Of a stretch of DNA of 64,000 bases, positions 7,674 to 14,819 are shown in pieces (positions within the stretch are counted from its first letter, which is position 1; each line of letters begins with the position of its first letter). Below the pieces are notes generated by a model. That model searched no databases, was not told the origin of the DNA, and saw nothing but the letters and a program-made list of their open reading frames with translations. The DNA is from a virus. The position numbers and the translations under genes were made by a program. The stretch lies in IMG/VR virus record IMGVR_UViG_3300036859_000312, positions 1-64,000 of that record; one strand, given 5' to 3'.

Positions 7674-7744
7674 TGGGCGCGGATGTGGCGTCCGGCACGC
7701 CCTCCAAAGGCGTCGCTCTGGGGGTTCGAGTCCCTCCGCCCATG
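7673..7744 (+). tRNA. tRNA-Trp (anticodon CCA)
   Basis: A full cloverleaf except for a degenerate D-arm. The acceptor ATGGGCG/CGCCCAT pairs 7/7. The anticodon stem ACGCC/GGCGT encloses loop CTCCAAA, with CCA at 7704-7706. The T-arm GGGGG-TTCGAGT-CCCTC follows, and the discriminator is G, as in bacterial tRNA-Trp. The D region (7680-7696) only offers a 3-bp GGA/TCC stem with GG in the loop. CCA is not encoded. It overlaps the upstream stop by one base and the next ATG by three. Confidence 0.8.
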
Positions 7745-7912
7745 CCCGCGGCCCGCCTGATCGTCGAGTGGCCAGACGGTGGCCGTATCGAACATCCCCT
7801 GTCAGCTGAGGGTCGGACGGTCGGCGGGAAGACGCCGTGCCAGTATGTGGCGGTGCTAGGTCAGATCGTCACCCCCGGGCGCTGTCGGGCAGCGTGGTGG
7901 ATCGAACCGTGA
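7742..7912 (+). CDS. Hypothetical small protein starting in the tRNA 3' end
   Basis: A 56-residue protein (MPAARLIVEWPDGGRIEH...) whose ATG consists of the last three bases of the tRNA-Trp gene. A longer reading through the tRNA from 7673 is possible but would encode tRNA-derived residues. Its stop overlaps the next GTG (GTGA). Function unknown. Confidence 0.55.
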   Translation: MPAARLIVEWPDGGRIEHPLSAEGRTVGGKTPCQYVAVLGQIVTPGRCRAAWWIEP

Positions 7913-8127
7913 TCCGCCGTCTGTTCCCGACCAGCGACCCAGAGGACTACGCCATCACGACCATGCTGATGGGGTTCTTCGCCCTCGGCGCCTTTCTCGG
8001 GATAATCGGCAACGGCTGGGTCATCGTGCTGTTCGGTATCGCTAGCTCGGTGGCCATGCATCACGCCAGACTCCAGCTCGAAGCCGAACAGGCCGAGACA
8101 GACCACGAGACCGAGACGACCCAGTGA
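7909..8127 (+). CDS. Small membrane protein, two TM segments
   Basis: A 72-residue protein with two adjacent hydrophobic segments (about 16-36 and 38-52: TMLMGFFALGAFLGII, WVIVLFGIASSVAM) and a charged C-terminal tail. GTG start overlaps the preceding stop. Function unknown. Confidence 0.6.
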   Translation: MIRRLFPTSDPEDYAITTMLMGFFALGAFLGIIGNGWVIVLFGIASSVAMHHARLQLEAEQAETDHETETTQ

Positions 8128-8624
8128 CCGAGACCCGCCTGTTGATCCTTGATATCGACGGGACTGTCAGGCACGGCCGCGACGACCTGGGCCGCTTCGT
8201 GAACTGCGTTGACGATGTGATCGTGTTCTCCGGAGCGGTCGACAGGATGCGGGCATGGAAAGCCGCAGGCGGCCGCATCATCGGCGTGTCGAACCAGGGT
8301 GGTGTAGGTCTCGGTCTGGTGCCGGCTACTGATGTGGCGATGGCCATGATCGAAACCGAACGCCAATGCGTCGACACGGACGGCCGGGCCCTGTTCGACG
8401 CGGTCGCCTACTGCGAACACGCCCCGGACAACCGGGCCTGTTGGTGCCGTAAACCCCTCCCGGGTCTGGTGTTCCAGCTCCTGGCCCGCCTCGAACTGAC
8501 CCATCCCGCCGAGATGTACCCGCGGGGTGAAGCGGTACTGGTCGGTGACCGCCAAGACGACGTCGACCTAGCAGCGGTGCTGGACGTGCCGTTCCAGTGG
8601 GCGCAGGACTGGCGCAATGCCTAA
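8124..8624 (+). CDS. HAD-family phosphatase (GmhB/HisB-like)
   Basis: A 166-residue HAD hydrolase. Motif I is LILDIDGTVRHG with both aspartates. Motif II is GVSNQGG. A zinc-loop-like CEHAPDNRACWCRKP follows, as in histidinol-phosphate and heptose-bisphosphate phosphatases. Motif IV is VLVGDRQDDVDLAA. The substrate cannot be told from sequence; polynucleotide 3'-phosphatase or small sugar-phosphate activity are both possible. GTG start, GTGA overlap. Confidence 0.85.
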   Translation: MTETRLLILDIDGTVRHGRDDLGRFVNCVDDVIVFSGAVDRMRAWKAAGGRIIGVSNQGGVGLGLVPATDVAMAMIETERQCVDTDGRALFDAVAYCEHAPDNRACWCRKPLPGLVFQLLARLELTHPAEMYPRGEAVLVGDRQDDVDLAAVLDVPFQWAQDWRNA

Positions 8625-8799
8625 CGCAGCGATGCTCGGCGCCTACGGGGTGGCGGCTGACGCCGCGGCGGTGATCGCCGCTAAACGCGGGGCGGGTTGG
8701 GGCTGGTGTAGTCACTGTGGCGGCTGGCGGCCCCGCTCACATTTCCAGGGTCCGGTGGCGATCCCCTCCGCCACGCGAAAGGGGCCGCCACCGGAGTGA
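8617..8799 (+). CDS. Small protein with CxxC motif
   Basis: A 60-residue protein with GWCSHCGGWRPRSHF, a half zinc-ribbon as found in small phage ORFs. It overlaps the HAD gene end. Its last ~15 codons run through a strong hairpin, so the C-terminus may be fortuitous. Function unknown. Confidence 0.5.
   Translation: MPNAAMLGAYGVAADAAAVIAAKRGAGWGWCSHCGGWRPRSHFQGPVAIPSATRKGPPPE
8751..8795 (+). terminator. Strong hairpin ending the replication operon
   Basis: TCCGGTGGCG (8751-8760) pairs exactly with CGCCACCGGA (8786-8795), extended inside by CCCCT/AGGGG. It is located at the end of the 6366-8799 operon. There is no U-run, as is usual in GC-rich phages. Confidence 0.6.
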
Positions 8800-8831
8800 C
8801 GGCCCTGACGCATACAAGAAAGCGAGGATCT

Positions 8832-9080
8832 ATGCAGGATCGATCGCAATAGTACTCCGCTGGTGCATGGCTCGTCACCTACAACGCACACCACGGAGGC
8901 CCCCCACCTCTCAACCCGGTGGCTGTGACGCTGAAAGGCGGGTTAGTCCCGTCGGTGCGCTTACGGGACGTGCCACCAGCTAGCGCTGCCGGTCGGGCAC
9001 ACGAAACGTACGAACCGACGCTGACCGTCCGGGCCGCTAAGTCGCCGTTTCGTGAAAGGGTGGCTTGGGGAACCGGGTGA
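8832..9080 (+). pseudogene. Small ORF with in-frame amber codon at codon 7
   Basis: ATG 8832 has a plausible ribosome site (AAGCGAGGA), but codon 7 is TAG (8850-8852). The same frame then stays open for 75 codons (YSAGAWLVTYNAHHGG... to ERVAWGTG) with coding-like composition. No ATG restart exists in this frame. Options are a nonsense-inactivated gene, amber readthrough or chance. Moderate to low confidence. Confidence 0.35.
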
Positions 9081-9288
9081 CGCCCCGCGTCGCTCCGCTC
9101 GCTCAGGACCCTCGCTTCGCTTCGGTTCCTGGCGGTGCGCGCGAAGGGGTCAGCTCAGTTGCTCTCTTATAAGTCGCGTCCCCTTCCATTGGTCGCGTCA
9201 TTTCACAAACGTGACCCGCGCGCGCGGTCGCAGCTCCACCGAAATCTCCGAAATTTCGTAGCCGTACCCGCGCTAACATGTCTTGGGT
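9081..9288 (+). promoter_or_regulatory. Non-coding region with -10 TAACAT before 9289
   Basis: About 200 bases without a supported gene. It has a low-complexity stretch (CGCTCCGCTCGCTC, CTCGCTTCGCTTCGG at 9089-9125) and an inverted repeat GAAAT..ATTTC (9241-9257). CCGCGC-TAACAT follows (-10 at 9274-9279), a variant of the recurring phage promoter. The next ATG lies nine bases after the -10, so the transcript is probably leaderless. Confidence 0.55.
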
Positions 9289-9933
9289 ATGCCTAACCCC
9301 ACACCACCCCTCTATAACGTCCCGCGTCTCGACCTGACACCCGTGTTCTCGTTCGGTGTCGGCTATCACAGCGCCAGCTGGATCGAGATCGAATCCGCCA
9401 CCACCGACGACGGTCGCACGGTGTTCACGACGACTGCGGAGCCGCCGATGCTGCATCCCCTCGACCGGTTCATAGGGGAGGTGTCCCGCATCGTCGTGCG
9501 AGAGAACGACGACCGCCGGATTGGTGTCGCCTACATGCGTGTCATCGATGGCGCCAAGCCTGAGAACTATATGGTCTGGCATGTCGACAACCCTGACGGC
9601 GCGGTGCGGTTTCACACAGCGATCGCTACCGACGATGCCAAGGTCAACCTGGCATGGCTCCAGGACGCCGACCTGATCGGTGCGCCAGTCGAGCGCACCT
9701 GGCAGACGGCACGGTTCGTGCAACCCGCCAACGGGGTGATCGTCAAGTTCACGACCGAACCGCACGGCGTGCTGCCACAGGACCCGCGGCCCGGTCACCT
9801 GACGGCGATCTTCTTCGCGACGTTGTACCGCACCCGGGCTGAGGCGGACCTATACACCACGAACAACACCCAGACCGGCAGCCACGCCATGCTGCCCAGA
9901 TTGGAACCCACCCGCGGACCGCAACCGCGGTAA
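9289..9933 (+). CDS. Hypothetical protein; possible 2OG-Fe(II) oxygenase/cupin fold
   Basis: A 214-residue protein. Residues ~85-110 (MVWHVDNPDGAVRFHTAIATD) contain HxD, and residues ~149-180 (GVIVKFTTEPHGVLPQ...GHLTAIFF) contain a distal histidine. This is the spacing expected for aspartyl-hydroxylase-like double-stranded beta-helix oxygenases. No strict family match can be claimed by eye. The start is ATG 9289 (a TTG lies two codons upstream), nine bases from the -10. It is a single gene followed by a new promoter. Confidence 0.5.
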   Translation: MPNPTPPLYNVPRLDLTPVFSFGVGYHSASWIEIESATTDDGRTVFTTTAEPPMLHPLDRFIGEVSRIVVRENDDRRIGVAYMRVIDGAKPENYMVWHVDNPDGAVRFHTAIATDDAKVNLAWLQDADLIGAPVERTWQTARFVQPANGVIVKFTTEPHGVLPQDPRPGHLTAIFFATLYRTRAEADLYTTNNTQTGSHAMLPRLEPTRGPQPR

Positions 9934-9936
9934 CGT
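9924..9936 (+). promoter_or_regulatory. Promoter box ACCGCGG-TAACGT
   Basis: CAACCGCGG abuts TAACGT (9931-9936) at the 3' end of the preceding gene. The transcript would have a ~30-base leader with AAGGAGG before ATG 9973. It drives the long run of small accessory ORFs. Confidence 0.7.
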
Positions 9937-9972
9937 AGGGGTCGTTACATTTACCCCCAAGGAGGCCCCCGC

Positions 9973-10098
9973 ATGGGCAAAGACAAGATCGTCCCGATCC
10001 CGCATCCCGGACCCAAGACGAAGGACCATTTCCACGGCGACCCCCACGACGTCGGGCATATCACCGGCACGAGTGGCAAGGACACCGGCAAGAAATAG
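9973..10098 (+). CDS. Small His/Gly/Lys-rich protein
   Basis: A 41-residue ORF (MGKDKIVPIPHPGPK... HITGTSGKDTGKK) with an excellent Shine-Dalgarno AAGGAGG. It is hydrophilic and probably disordered. First gene after a phage promoter box; function unknown. Confidence 0.65.
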   Translation: MGKDKIVPIPHPGPKTKDHFHGDPHDVGHITGTSGKDTGKK

Positions 10099-10104
10099 CT
10101 GACG

Positions 10105-10377
10105 ATGGCCCGCCACGCGTTCGCCGTGAACCCTCCGCCTGTCCTGTTCGCCCCTCGGGGCTGTATCGGCGCCCTGAAAACGAACGGTGTGCCGTATATG
10201 GAGGCCCTGTTGTTCGAGCGGGGCGGGGCCCGTGCTGTGACGTTGCGGATCGGGCCGGGCGACTCGATGGAGCACCTGGACGGCGAACGCGTGGCGGGCG
10301 TGGATGAGCTGGTCTACGCGGCTAGCAGCTGGGTGAACGAACCCCGACAACTAGCCCTGGAGATCCCCGATGCTTGA
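10105..10377 (+). CDS. Hypothetical protein
   Basis: A 90-residue protein, beta-rich in its middle (YMEALLFERGGARAVTLRIGPGDSMEHL). It overlaps the next gene by 8 bases. No recognised family. Confidence 0.6.
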   Translation: MARHAFAVNPPPVLFAPRGCIGALKTNGVPYMEALLFERGGARAVTLRIGPGDSMEHLDGERVAGVDELVYAASSWVNEPRQLALEIPDA

Positions 10378-10597
10378 CGCAACACAGACCCAAGAGTTGC
10401 GCCGACGGGCCGCCCTGGAAGTGCAAGCGATTGAGGCGGGCATCGTGGCTCGTCGTGTCGTCCCGGCGATCTGTGACTCCATCGTCTACACCACGCACGC
10501 CCTGGCTGAGTTCATGGCCGGTGCTGTCGATGCAACTGGGGGCATCGACGATTTCCTGCTCATGTGGGATCTGTCTGATTTGTGGGAGAACGCCTGA
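10370..10597 (+). CDS. Hypothetical helical protein
   Basis: A 75-residue, mostly helical protein (TQELRRRAALEVQAIEAGIVARRVV...) ending MWDLSDLWENA. Its stop shares a base with the next start (TGATG). Function unknown. Confidence 0.6.
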   Translation: MLDATQTQELRRRAALEVQAIEAGIVARRVVPAICDSIVYTTHALAEFMAGAVDATGGIDDFLLMWDLSDLWENA

Positions 10598-10878
10598 TGA
10601 GCATGATCACCGTTGCATCTTCGGACGAAGACCTACTGCCCGTCACGGTCGATTCGCTGATCGAAGCGGGCGTTAGCCACCTGGTCGGCTGGATGCAGGC
10701 ATCCGGTGGCCTGTTCATTACCCCGCGTGTAGCTGATCAGCACTGGCTTTCCACAGCCAGGACGGTCACCCAGGTTGAGGAGATCCTGGGGCGTCCCTTA
10801 TCAGGTGCCCGGTCGGTCCTGGACAAGGTCAGGGCAGATCCGTGGTGCCGGATCTCGGTCGATTGGAACGACGTTTGA
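10597..10878 (+). CDS. Hypothetical protein
   Basis: A 93-residue protein (MSMITVASSDEDLLPVTV...). TGATG coupling on both sides fixes its ends. No domain recognised. Confidence 0.6.
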   Translation: MSMITVASSDEDLLPVTVDSLIEAGVSHLVGWMQASGGLFITPRVADQHWLSTARTVTQVEEILGRPLSGARSVLDKVRADPWCRISVDWNDV

Positions 10879-11072
10879 TGACCGACACCCCGCCCGAGGT
10901 GGCCGCGCTAGCGACGCATTACGTGTCCACCTATTGCATGCACGCCGCCGAATTGACCGACACCGAGGGCGCCGAGGCGCTACATCGTGCCTGCCGCTTG
11001 TCGTGCAAGACGTGTGGTGAGGCGTGCCGCTGCTCGTGCGGCCACCCGTGGGCCGAACTGGAGGAACGATGA
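10878..11072 (+). CDS. Small cysteine-rich protein
   Basis: A 64-residue protein with a C-terminal cluster CRLSCKTCGEACRCSCGH, likely zinc-binding. ATG shares a base with the preceding stop; ATGA overlap downstream. Function unknown. Confidence 0.6.
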   Translation: MTDTPPEVAALATHYVSTYCMHAAELTDTEGAEALHRACRLSCKTCGEACRCSCGHPWAELEER

Positions 11073-11284
11073 CCGACCGTTCGGACACCCCGACCGACGT
11101 CTGGATGTACCCCACCGACGCCGTCCCTCTCGCCCATAGGCCAGTTTCAGCGTGCCGCCAACCGGAATGGGGCCAGTACGTGTGGGAACTCGAATCGGCT
11201 CTGCGTTCCACCCTCGCCGACAACGAACGTCTGCGCCGCCAGTTGCAGTCCGTCGACACCGAACCGGAAGCGGACGATGCCTGA
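11069..11284 (+). CDS. Hypothetical small protein with C-terminal coiled coil
   Basis: A 71-residue protein with a C-terminal heptad-like helix (YVWELESALRSTLADNERLRRQLQ). Overlaps both neighbours. Function unknown. Confidence 0.6.
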   Translation: MTDRSDTPTDVWMYPTDAVPLAHRPVSACRQPEWGQYVWELESALRSTLADNERLRRQLQSVDTEPEADDA

Positions 11285-12062
11285 CCCGACCCCCACCGTC
11301 ACCCCCGGCCCACACGACGACCTGCTGGCCTGCGACCGTTCCGACACCGGCTACGAAGGTCCGACAGTGGGCGAACTCATCCGCAACCCACAGGATCTGT
11401 CGGAGGAGTCCGCCCGGGCGATCGAGGCGATGTACCGAGCGGTCTATGCGCGGTTGGCGACTGACCAGACCGCCCCCGCCACCCCCGGCCAGTGGGACGA
11501 CGACCTACTCGACACGGTAGCCATTCATGTCGGATGGCTTCGCCGGGGCGGTTGCGATGACCTGCGTCAAGCGGTCACCGACAACACCCAATCCGCCGAC
11601 TATCTGGAACGCCTGGCGGCGGCTCTGCGTTCCCAGATCGCCGAGACCGACGAGCTGCTGGCTCTTCTGGGCAAGCGCCTCGCCCAACAGCACGAGGTCG
11701 ACCGGCTGACCCGTGAGCTGGAGGCCCGTGCCGCTGCCCCCGAACCGCTGTGGCGGGGAACGACATCTGCGATCTTCAGCTTTGGTGAACCAGCGGAAGG
11801 CTCTGTGATCGACGGGCCTCGACTCGACGTCCCGCCCGGCACCGAGGTGGCCGTGTTCAGCGCCGACCAGCTGCCAACGACCGTCACCCGCGAGCAGGTG
11901 GCACCAGCAGTAGCTCGGACACTCGGCGAGACCTACCTGCCCGGAGAACGCAACACCCTCGCTGACTACGAGGCGGTCACCGACGCCGTCATGGCACTCC
12001 TGGAACGTAAGGGGAGCGCCGATGGCGATGAGGCCCGCCCGGAGGAACCCGCCGATGGCTGA
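11277..12062 (+). CDS. Hypothetical protein with coiled coil
   Basis: A 261-residue protein. It has an N-terminal proline-rich 15 residues, a helical middle with a coiled coil at about 105-150 (YLERLAAALRSQIAETDELLALLGKRLAQQHEVDRL), and a C-terminal charged tail. It overlaps the gene at 12055 by eight bases. No recognised domain. Confidence 0.6.
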   Translation: MPDPTPTVTPGPHDDLLACDRSDTGYEGPTVGELIRNPQDLSEESARAIEAMYRAVYARLATDQTAPATPGQWDDDLLDTVAIHVGWLRRGGCDDLRQAVTDNTQSADYLERLAAALRSQIAETDELLALLGKRLAQQHEVDRLTRELEARAAAPEPLWRGTTSAIFSFGEPAEGSVIDGPRLDVPPGTEVAVFSADQLPTTVTREQVAPAVARTLGETYLPGERNTLADYEAVTDAVMALLERKGSADGDEARPEEPADG

Positions 12063-12378
12063 GCCCTTCATCAACACGGAAGGCGCCGTTGCAGCCCTGC
12101 GTGCGTGGTCCTGTGACGCCGAGGTCATCGAGTTGTGCGACTCCCACGAGCAGCTGCGCATCCTCGTCGCCGAGCTGGAGGACATCGGCGCCGTCAAAGA
12201 CGAACAGCACGCAGCGATGATAGCGGTGGCTCGCCGGTTGCTAGGCGACTGGTACCCCGACGACGCCGGCAACCGGTGGTGCAATCTCAGGACCGAGATC
12301 GACGACCCGCTCGTCTTCGAGCCGATGACCGACGTCGAACGCCAGACGCTCGACGCCCTGGAGGCCGACGATGGATAA
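12055..12378 (+). CDS. Hypothetical acidic protein
   Basis: A 107-residue acidic protein (AEPFINTEGAVAALRAWSCDAEVIELC...). Helical, no recognised domain; part of a chain of overlapping small genes. Confidence 0.6.
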   Translation: MAEPFINTEGAVAALRAWSCDAEVIELCDSHEQLRILVAELEDIGAVKDEQHAAMIAVARRLLGDWYPDDAGNRWCNLRTEIDDPLVFEPMTDVERQTLDALEADDG

Positions 12379-12622
12379 GGCCTACGAGTACCGGGGCGAG
12401 CGGCGCTACATCGAGGGCGTCCCGTTCGGCGGCTGGCAGGAGACAGGCGACCACTACGTGACCGGCGACGGCCCGCTGTGGGACGGCGACGTCGAGCTAT
12501 ACGACCCCCGCCAGTGGATCGCCGACCACCCGATGGAAGCACTCCGCGTGCTCTTCGGAAACGAAGCCGTCGACCGGTTTCTCGCCGACGCCGAGGAGCC
12601 CGGTGATGTGCGCTCACGGTGA
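12371..12622 (+). CDS. Hypothetical protein
   Basis: An 83-residue acidic protein rich in Tyr/Trp/Gly at the N-terminus (YEYRGERRYIEGVPFGGW) with a helical C-terminus. Overlaps both neighbours. Function unknown. Confidence 0.6.
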   Translation: MDKAYEYRGERRYIEGVPFGGWQETGDHYVTGDGPLWDGDVELYDPRQWIADHPMEALRVLFGNEAVDRFLADAEEPGDVRSR

Positions 12623-12845
12623 GACAGTTCCAGTGCGAGTGAAGATCGATGCCGGTCTGTCCCACTCCGGCCGAACCGAATGGAAGGTAAAGCCAATCGA
12701 CCGCTGCATTGCCGGTCTTGTCGCCGCGTTGCAGGGCGGAGGGATTGACATGCTCGGTTCCTGTTGCGGTCACGGCCGGAACCCTGGTGAGATCGCGCTG
12801 GCTGACGGGCGGATCTTGTCGCTCCCGATCGGAGAGCCCGGATGA
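12606..12845 (+). CDS. Small protein with CCGHG motif
   Basis: A 79-residue protein in which IDRCIAGLVAALQGGGI leads into LGSCCGHGRNPGEIALADGR. The SCCGHG motif recurs in small phage and actinobacterial proteins of unknown function and may bind metal. ATG 12606 is preferred over GTG 12603. It overlaps the HNH gene by four bases. Confidence 0.65.
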   Translation: MCAHGETVPVRVKIDAGLSHSGRTEWKVKPIDRCIAGLVAALQGGGIDMLGSCCGHGRNPGEIALADGRILSLPIGEPG

Positions 12846-13288
12846 TGCGCCGTAGCCCGATGCCCCGCGGGAACGGGCTGCGACGCACCGGACCCCCTCA
12901 ACGCCGTGTGCCGGTCCGTCAGGTCAGCCGTAAACGGCAGGCCGAGCTGGACAACCCGGCACGGGGCGCGGTCCGCGATCGGGTCTTCGCCCGCGACGGG
13001 TCCTGTCTGTTGAGACGCTGGGCGGGGATCCCGCCTTGCATCGGTAACCCGTTCACCCCGCACCATCTCCGCAAAGCTGCCCAGGGCGGCCCCTATAACG
13101 AACTGAACCTGGTCACGCTGTGCGCCGGTCACAACGACTGGGTGGAGACCTCCGAAGCTGCCGATGTCGTTCACGCGTGGGGGCTCGTGAAACGCAACAG
13201 CGACACCTACGCCGACGTGTGGGCCCGTCTGGCTGCTGCCGGGCTGGTCACATACAAGTGGACCGGCCAACCTTTGAGGTCCAAGTGA
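12842..13288 (+). CDS. HNH endonuclease
   Basis: A 148-residue protein with a basic, Arg-rich N-terminus. The HNH beta-beta-alpha motif is FTPHHLRKAAQGGPYNELNLVTLCAGHNDWVE (about 71-102), giving H-H, N and H. The zinc-type CxxC pairs are partly absent (C-LLRRWAGIPPC only). It could be an accessory nuclease for packaging or host-DNA attack rather than a homing enzyme, since it fits smoothly in the operon with ATGA/GTGA overlaps. Confidence 0.8.
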   Translation: MMRRSPMPRGNGLRRTGPPQRRVPVRQVSRKRQAELDNPARGAVRDRVFARDGSCLLRRWAGIPPCIGNPFTPHHLRKAAQGGPYNELNLVTLCAGHNDWVETSEAADVVHAWGLVKRNSDTYADVWARLAAAGLVTYKWTGQPLRSK

Positions 13289-13419
13289 GTCACCGAACCG
13301 ATACCCGGCACCTCGAATACGCGATCCGCCACAATCTGCCCGGTGTTTGGGGCGGCGGCACTAGCGAAATGGATCGGCGGATCATCATCCGCCGACGACG
13401 TAAACGGACGGCTGCCTAA
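13285..13419 (+). CDS. Small basic protein
   Basis: A 44-residue ORF with GTG start overlapping the HNH stop (GTGA) and its stop coupled to the next ATG (TAATG). It ends in a very basic tail (RRIIIRRRRKRTAA), suggesting nucleic-acid binding. Function unknown. Confidence 0.55.
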   Translation: MSHRTDTRHLEYAIRHNLPGVWGGGTSEMDRRIIIRRRRKRTAA

Positions 13420-14414
13420 TGGGTGACAAGACAGGCATAGAGTGGACCGAGAGCACGTGGAACCCTTTAGCTGGTTGTTCCCATGTCGGCCCCGAATGCG
13501 AAAACTGCTATGCGGCACGTGAGTCAGCGGGCCGCTTCCAGAATCATCCGCTCTATAAGGGCCTGACGTTCGCCGGCAAGTTCAACGGCAACATTCGACT
13601 TGCCCCTGACCGTCTCACGCAGCCTCTGAGTTGGGGTCGAGGACGCCGCATCTTCGTGAACAGCATGTCGGACCTATTCCACCCTCGTGTCCCGACCGAG
13701 TACATCGCTGAAGTATTCGCGGTCATGGTCCTGGCACGACGCCACCAGTTTCAGGTACTCACGAAACGCCCAACGCGCATGGCCCGATTATTGGCGTCGG
13801 ACAGCTTCCAAGACATGGTCGACGGCTGCCGGCCGCAACGGTCTCCGCTGTCTTTGATGCCCGACTGGCCAGCCTCGAACATCTGGCTTGGCGTATCGAT
13901 TGGGATCAATGGTTCTGTGTGGCGGGCTGACAAGCTGCGCCAGGCCCCTGCCGCCATTCGCTTCATCTCAGCCGAGCCCCTGCTCGAAGCGTTACCCGAT
14001 CTGAACCTGAATGGCATCGATTGGCTGATAGCTGGTGGCGAGTCCGGTCTGAACGCTCGCCCGATGCACCCTGACTGGGCCCGCGATCTCCGCGACCGCT
14101 GCCAGGCCCAGGGCGTCGCCTTCCATTTCAAGCAACACGGCGAGTACTTATCTGCCCTTGTGGAAGACGACCCGACCTTTGGAGGTGGGCGGGCCTTCAA
14201 TCATCCGCTCGGAGGACGTCAATCGGCATCAGTGCGATTGCCTGGCGGCCCGTTCCGGGCGGGCGAATGGCAGCCCATGCGACCGGGTGACGTCACTGTC
14301 GGCGGGATTCATATGCTCGATGAATGCACTGTTGCTGTCCGTGTCGGGAAGAAGAAGGCCGGCCGCGTTCTCGATGGCCGCACATGGGACAACTATCCGG
14401 GGGTACCAGCATGA
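13419..14414 (+). CDS. Gp37/Gp68 family protein (DUF5131)
   Basis: A 331-residue protein whose start MGDKTGIEWTESTWNPLAGCSHVGPECENCYA is the diagnostic N-terminus of the phage Gp37/Gp68 (DUF5131) family. The Cys-x5-Cys-x2-Cys cluster resembles that of radical-SAM-related proteins. Further family features are FVNSMSDLFH, FQVLTKRP, NIWLGVSI, RFISAEPLLE and IDWLIAGGESG. The biochemical role is not established; an RNA/DNA-linked or radical-SAM-like function has been suspected. No three-Cys-motif partner gene is seen next to it. Confidence 0.85.
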   Translation: MGDKTGIEWTESTWNPLAGCSHVGPECENCYAARESAGRFQNHPLYKGLTFAGKFNGNIRLAPDRLTQPLSWGRGRRIFVNSMSDLFHPRVPTEYIAEVFAVMVLARRHQFQVLTKRPTRMARLLASDSFQDMVDGCRPQRSPLSLMPDWPASNIWLGVSIGINGSVWRADKLRQAPAAIRFISAEPLLEALPDLNLNGIDWLIAGGESGLNARPMHPDWARDLRDRCQAQGVAFHFKQHGEYLSALVEDDPTFGGGRAFNHPLGGRQSASVRLPGGPFRAGEWQPMRPGDVTVGGIHMLDECTVAVRVGKKKAGRVLDGRTWDNYPGVPA

Positions 14415-14542
14415 ACGAGCGTCAGCTGTATGCGCTCACGCATCCACTTAACGGCGCCGACGCGGACATCGCCCCGTACCGGTCGATCCGCCAACATGGC
14501 GACGGCACCCTTCTCGTGGTCGTCCTGGCGGTCGACAGGTGA
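14411..14542 (+). CDS. 5' part of a gene interrupted by in-frame TGA
   Basis: ATG overlaps the preceding stop (ATGA) and the frame encodes 43 residues ending LLVVVLAVDR before TGA at 14540-14542. Without any frame change the next 89 codons are open and read as a natural continuation (ARLNDGQPVWHASVSLQ...). The gene is therefore either opal-interrupted, read through, or truly two cistrons. Confidence 0.5.
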   Translation: MNERQLYALTHPLNGADADIAPYRSIRQHGDGTLLVVVLAVDR

Positions 14543-14581
14543 GCACGCCTCAACGATGGGCAGCCGGTCTGGCATGCCTCC

Positions 14582-14809
14582 GTGTCCCTACAGAACCGCA
14601 AGGATCTCATCGACAACGAGCCCTACATCGAACACGCCGCGATCGGCGCGCTCACTGGTGTTGGCGGTCGCCACGAGTGGTGGTGCTGCCCGCGTGGCAT
14701 CGGCCACCTCCGCGTCCCTGTCACCACAGTCGAGGCGGAACTGATCCCGCCTGGATGCGTCACCACCGATGCCGGCGAAACCGGACCACAACGACCCCGA
14801 TCTTTGTAG
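14582..14809 (+). CDS. 3' part of the same frame (GTG restart)
   Basis: In the same frame as 14411 and downstream of its TGA. Translation could restart at GTG 14582 (75 residues: SLQNRKDLIDNEPYIEHAAIGAL... HEWWCCPRGIGHLRVPVTT...). The conserved-looking block HEWW...IGHLRVPVT resembles small actinophage proteins in which these segments form one chain. No good ribosome site precedes the GTG. Confidence 0.45.
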   Translation: MSLQNRKDLIDNEPYIEHAAIGALTGVGGRHEWWCCPRGIGHLRVPVTTVEAELIPPGCVTTDAGETGPQRPRSL

Positions 14810-14819
14810 GGAGTCCCTC

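Noticed and set aside
7700-7744. tRNA-Trp 3' half as an attP core
   Set aside because: The acceptor stem is complete on both sides and no integrase gene is present in the window, so an attachment site is not supported.
11505-12773. 422-codon minus-strand ORF at 11.5-12.8 kb
   Set aside because: It covers four coupled plus-strand genes and has low-complexity Arg/Ser composition; the plus-strand ATGA couplings are more convincing.
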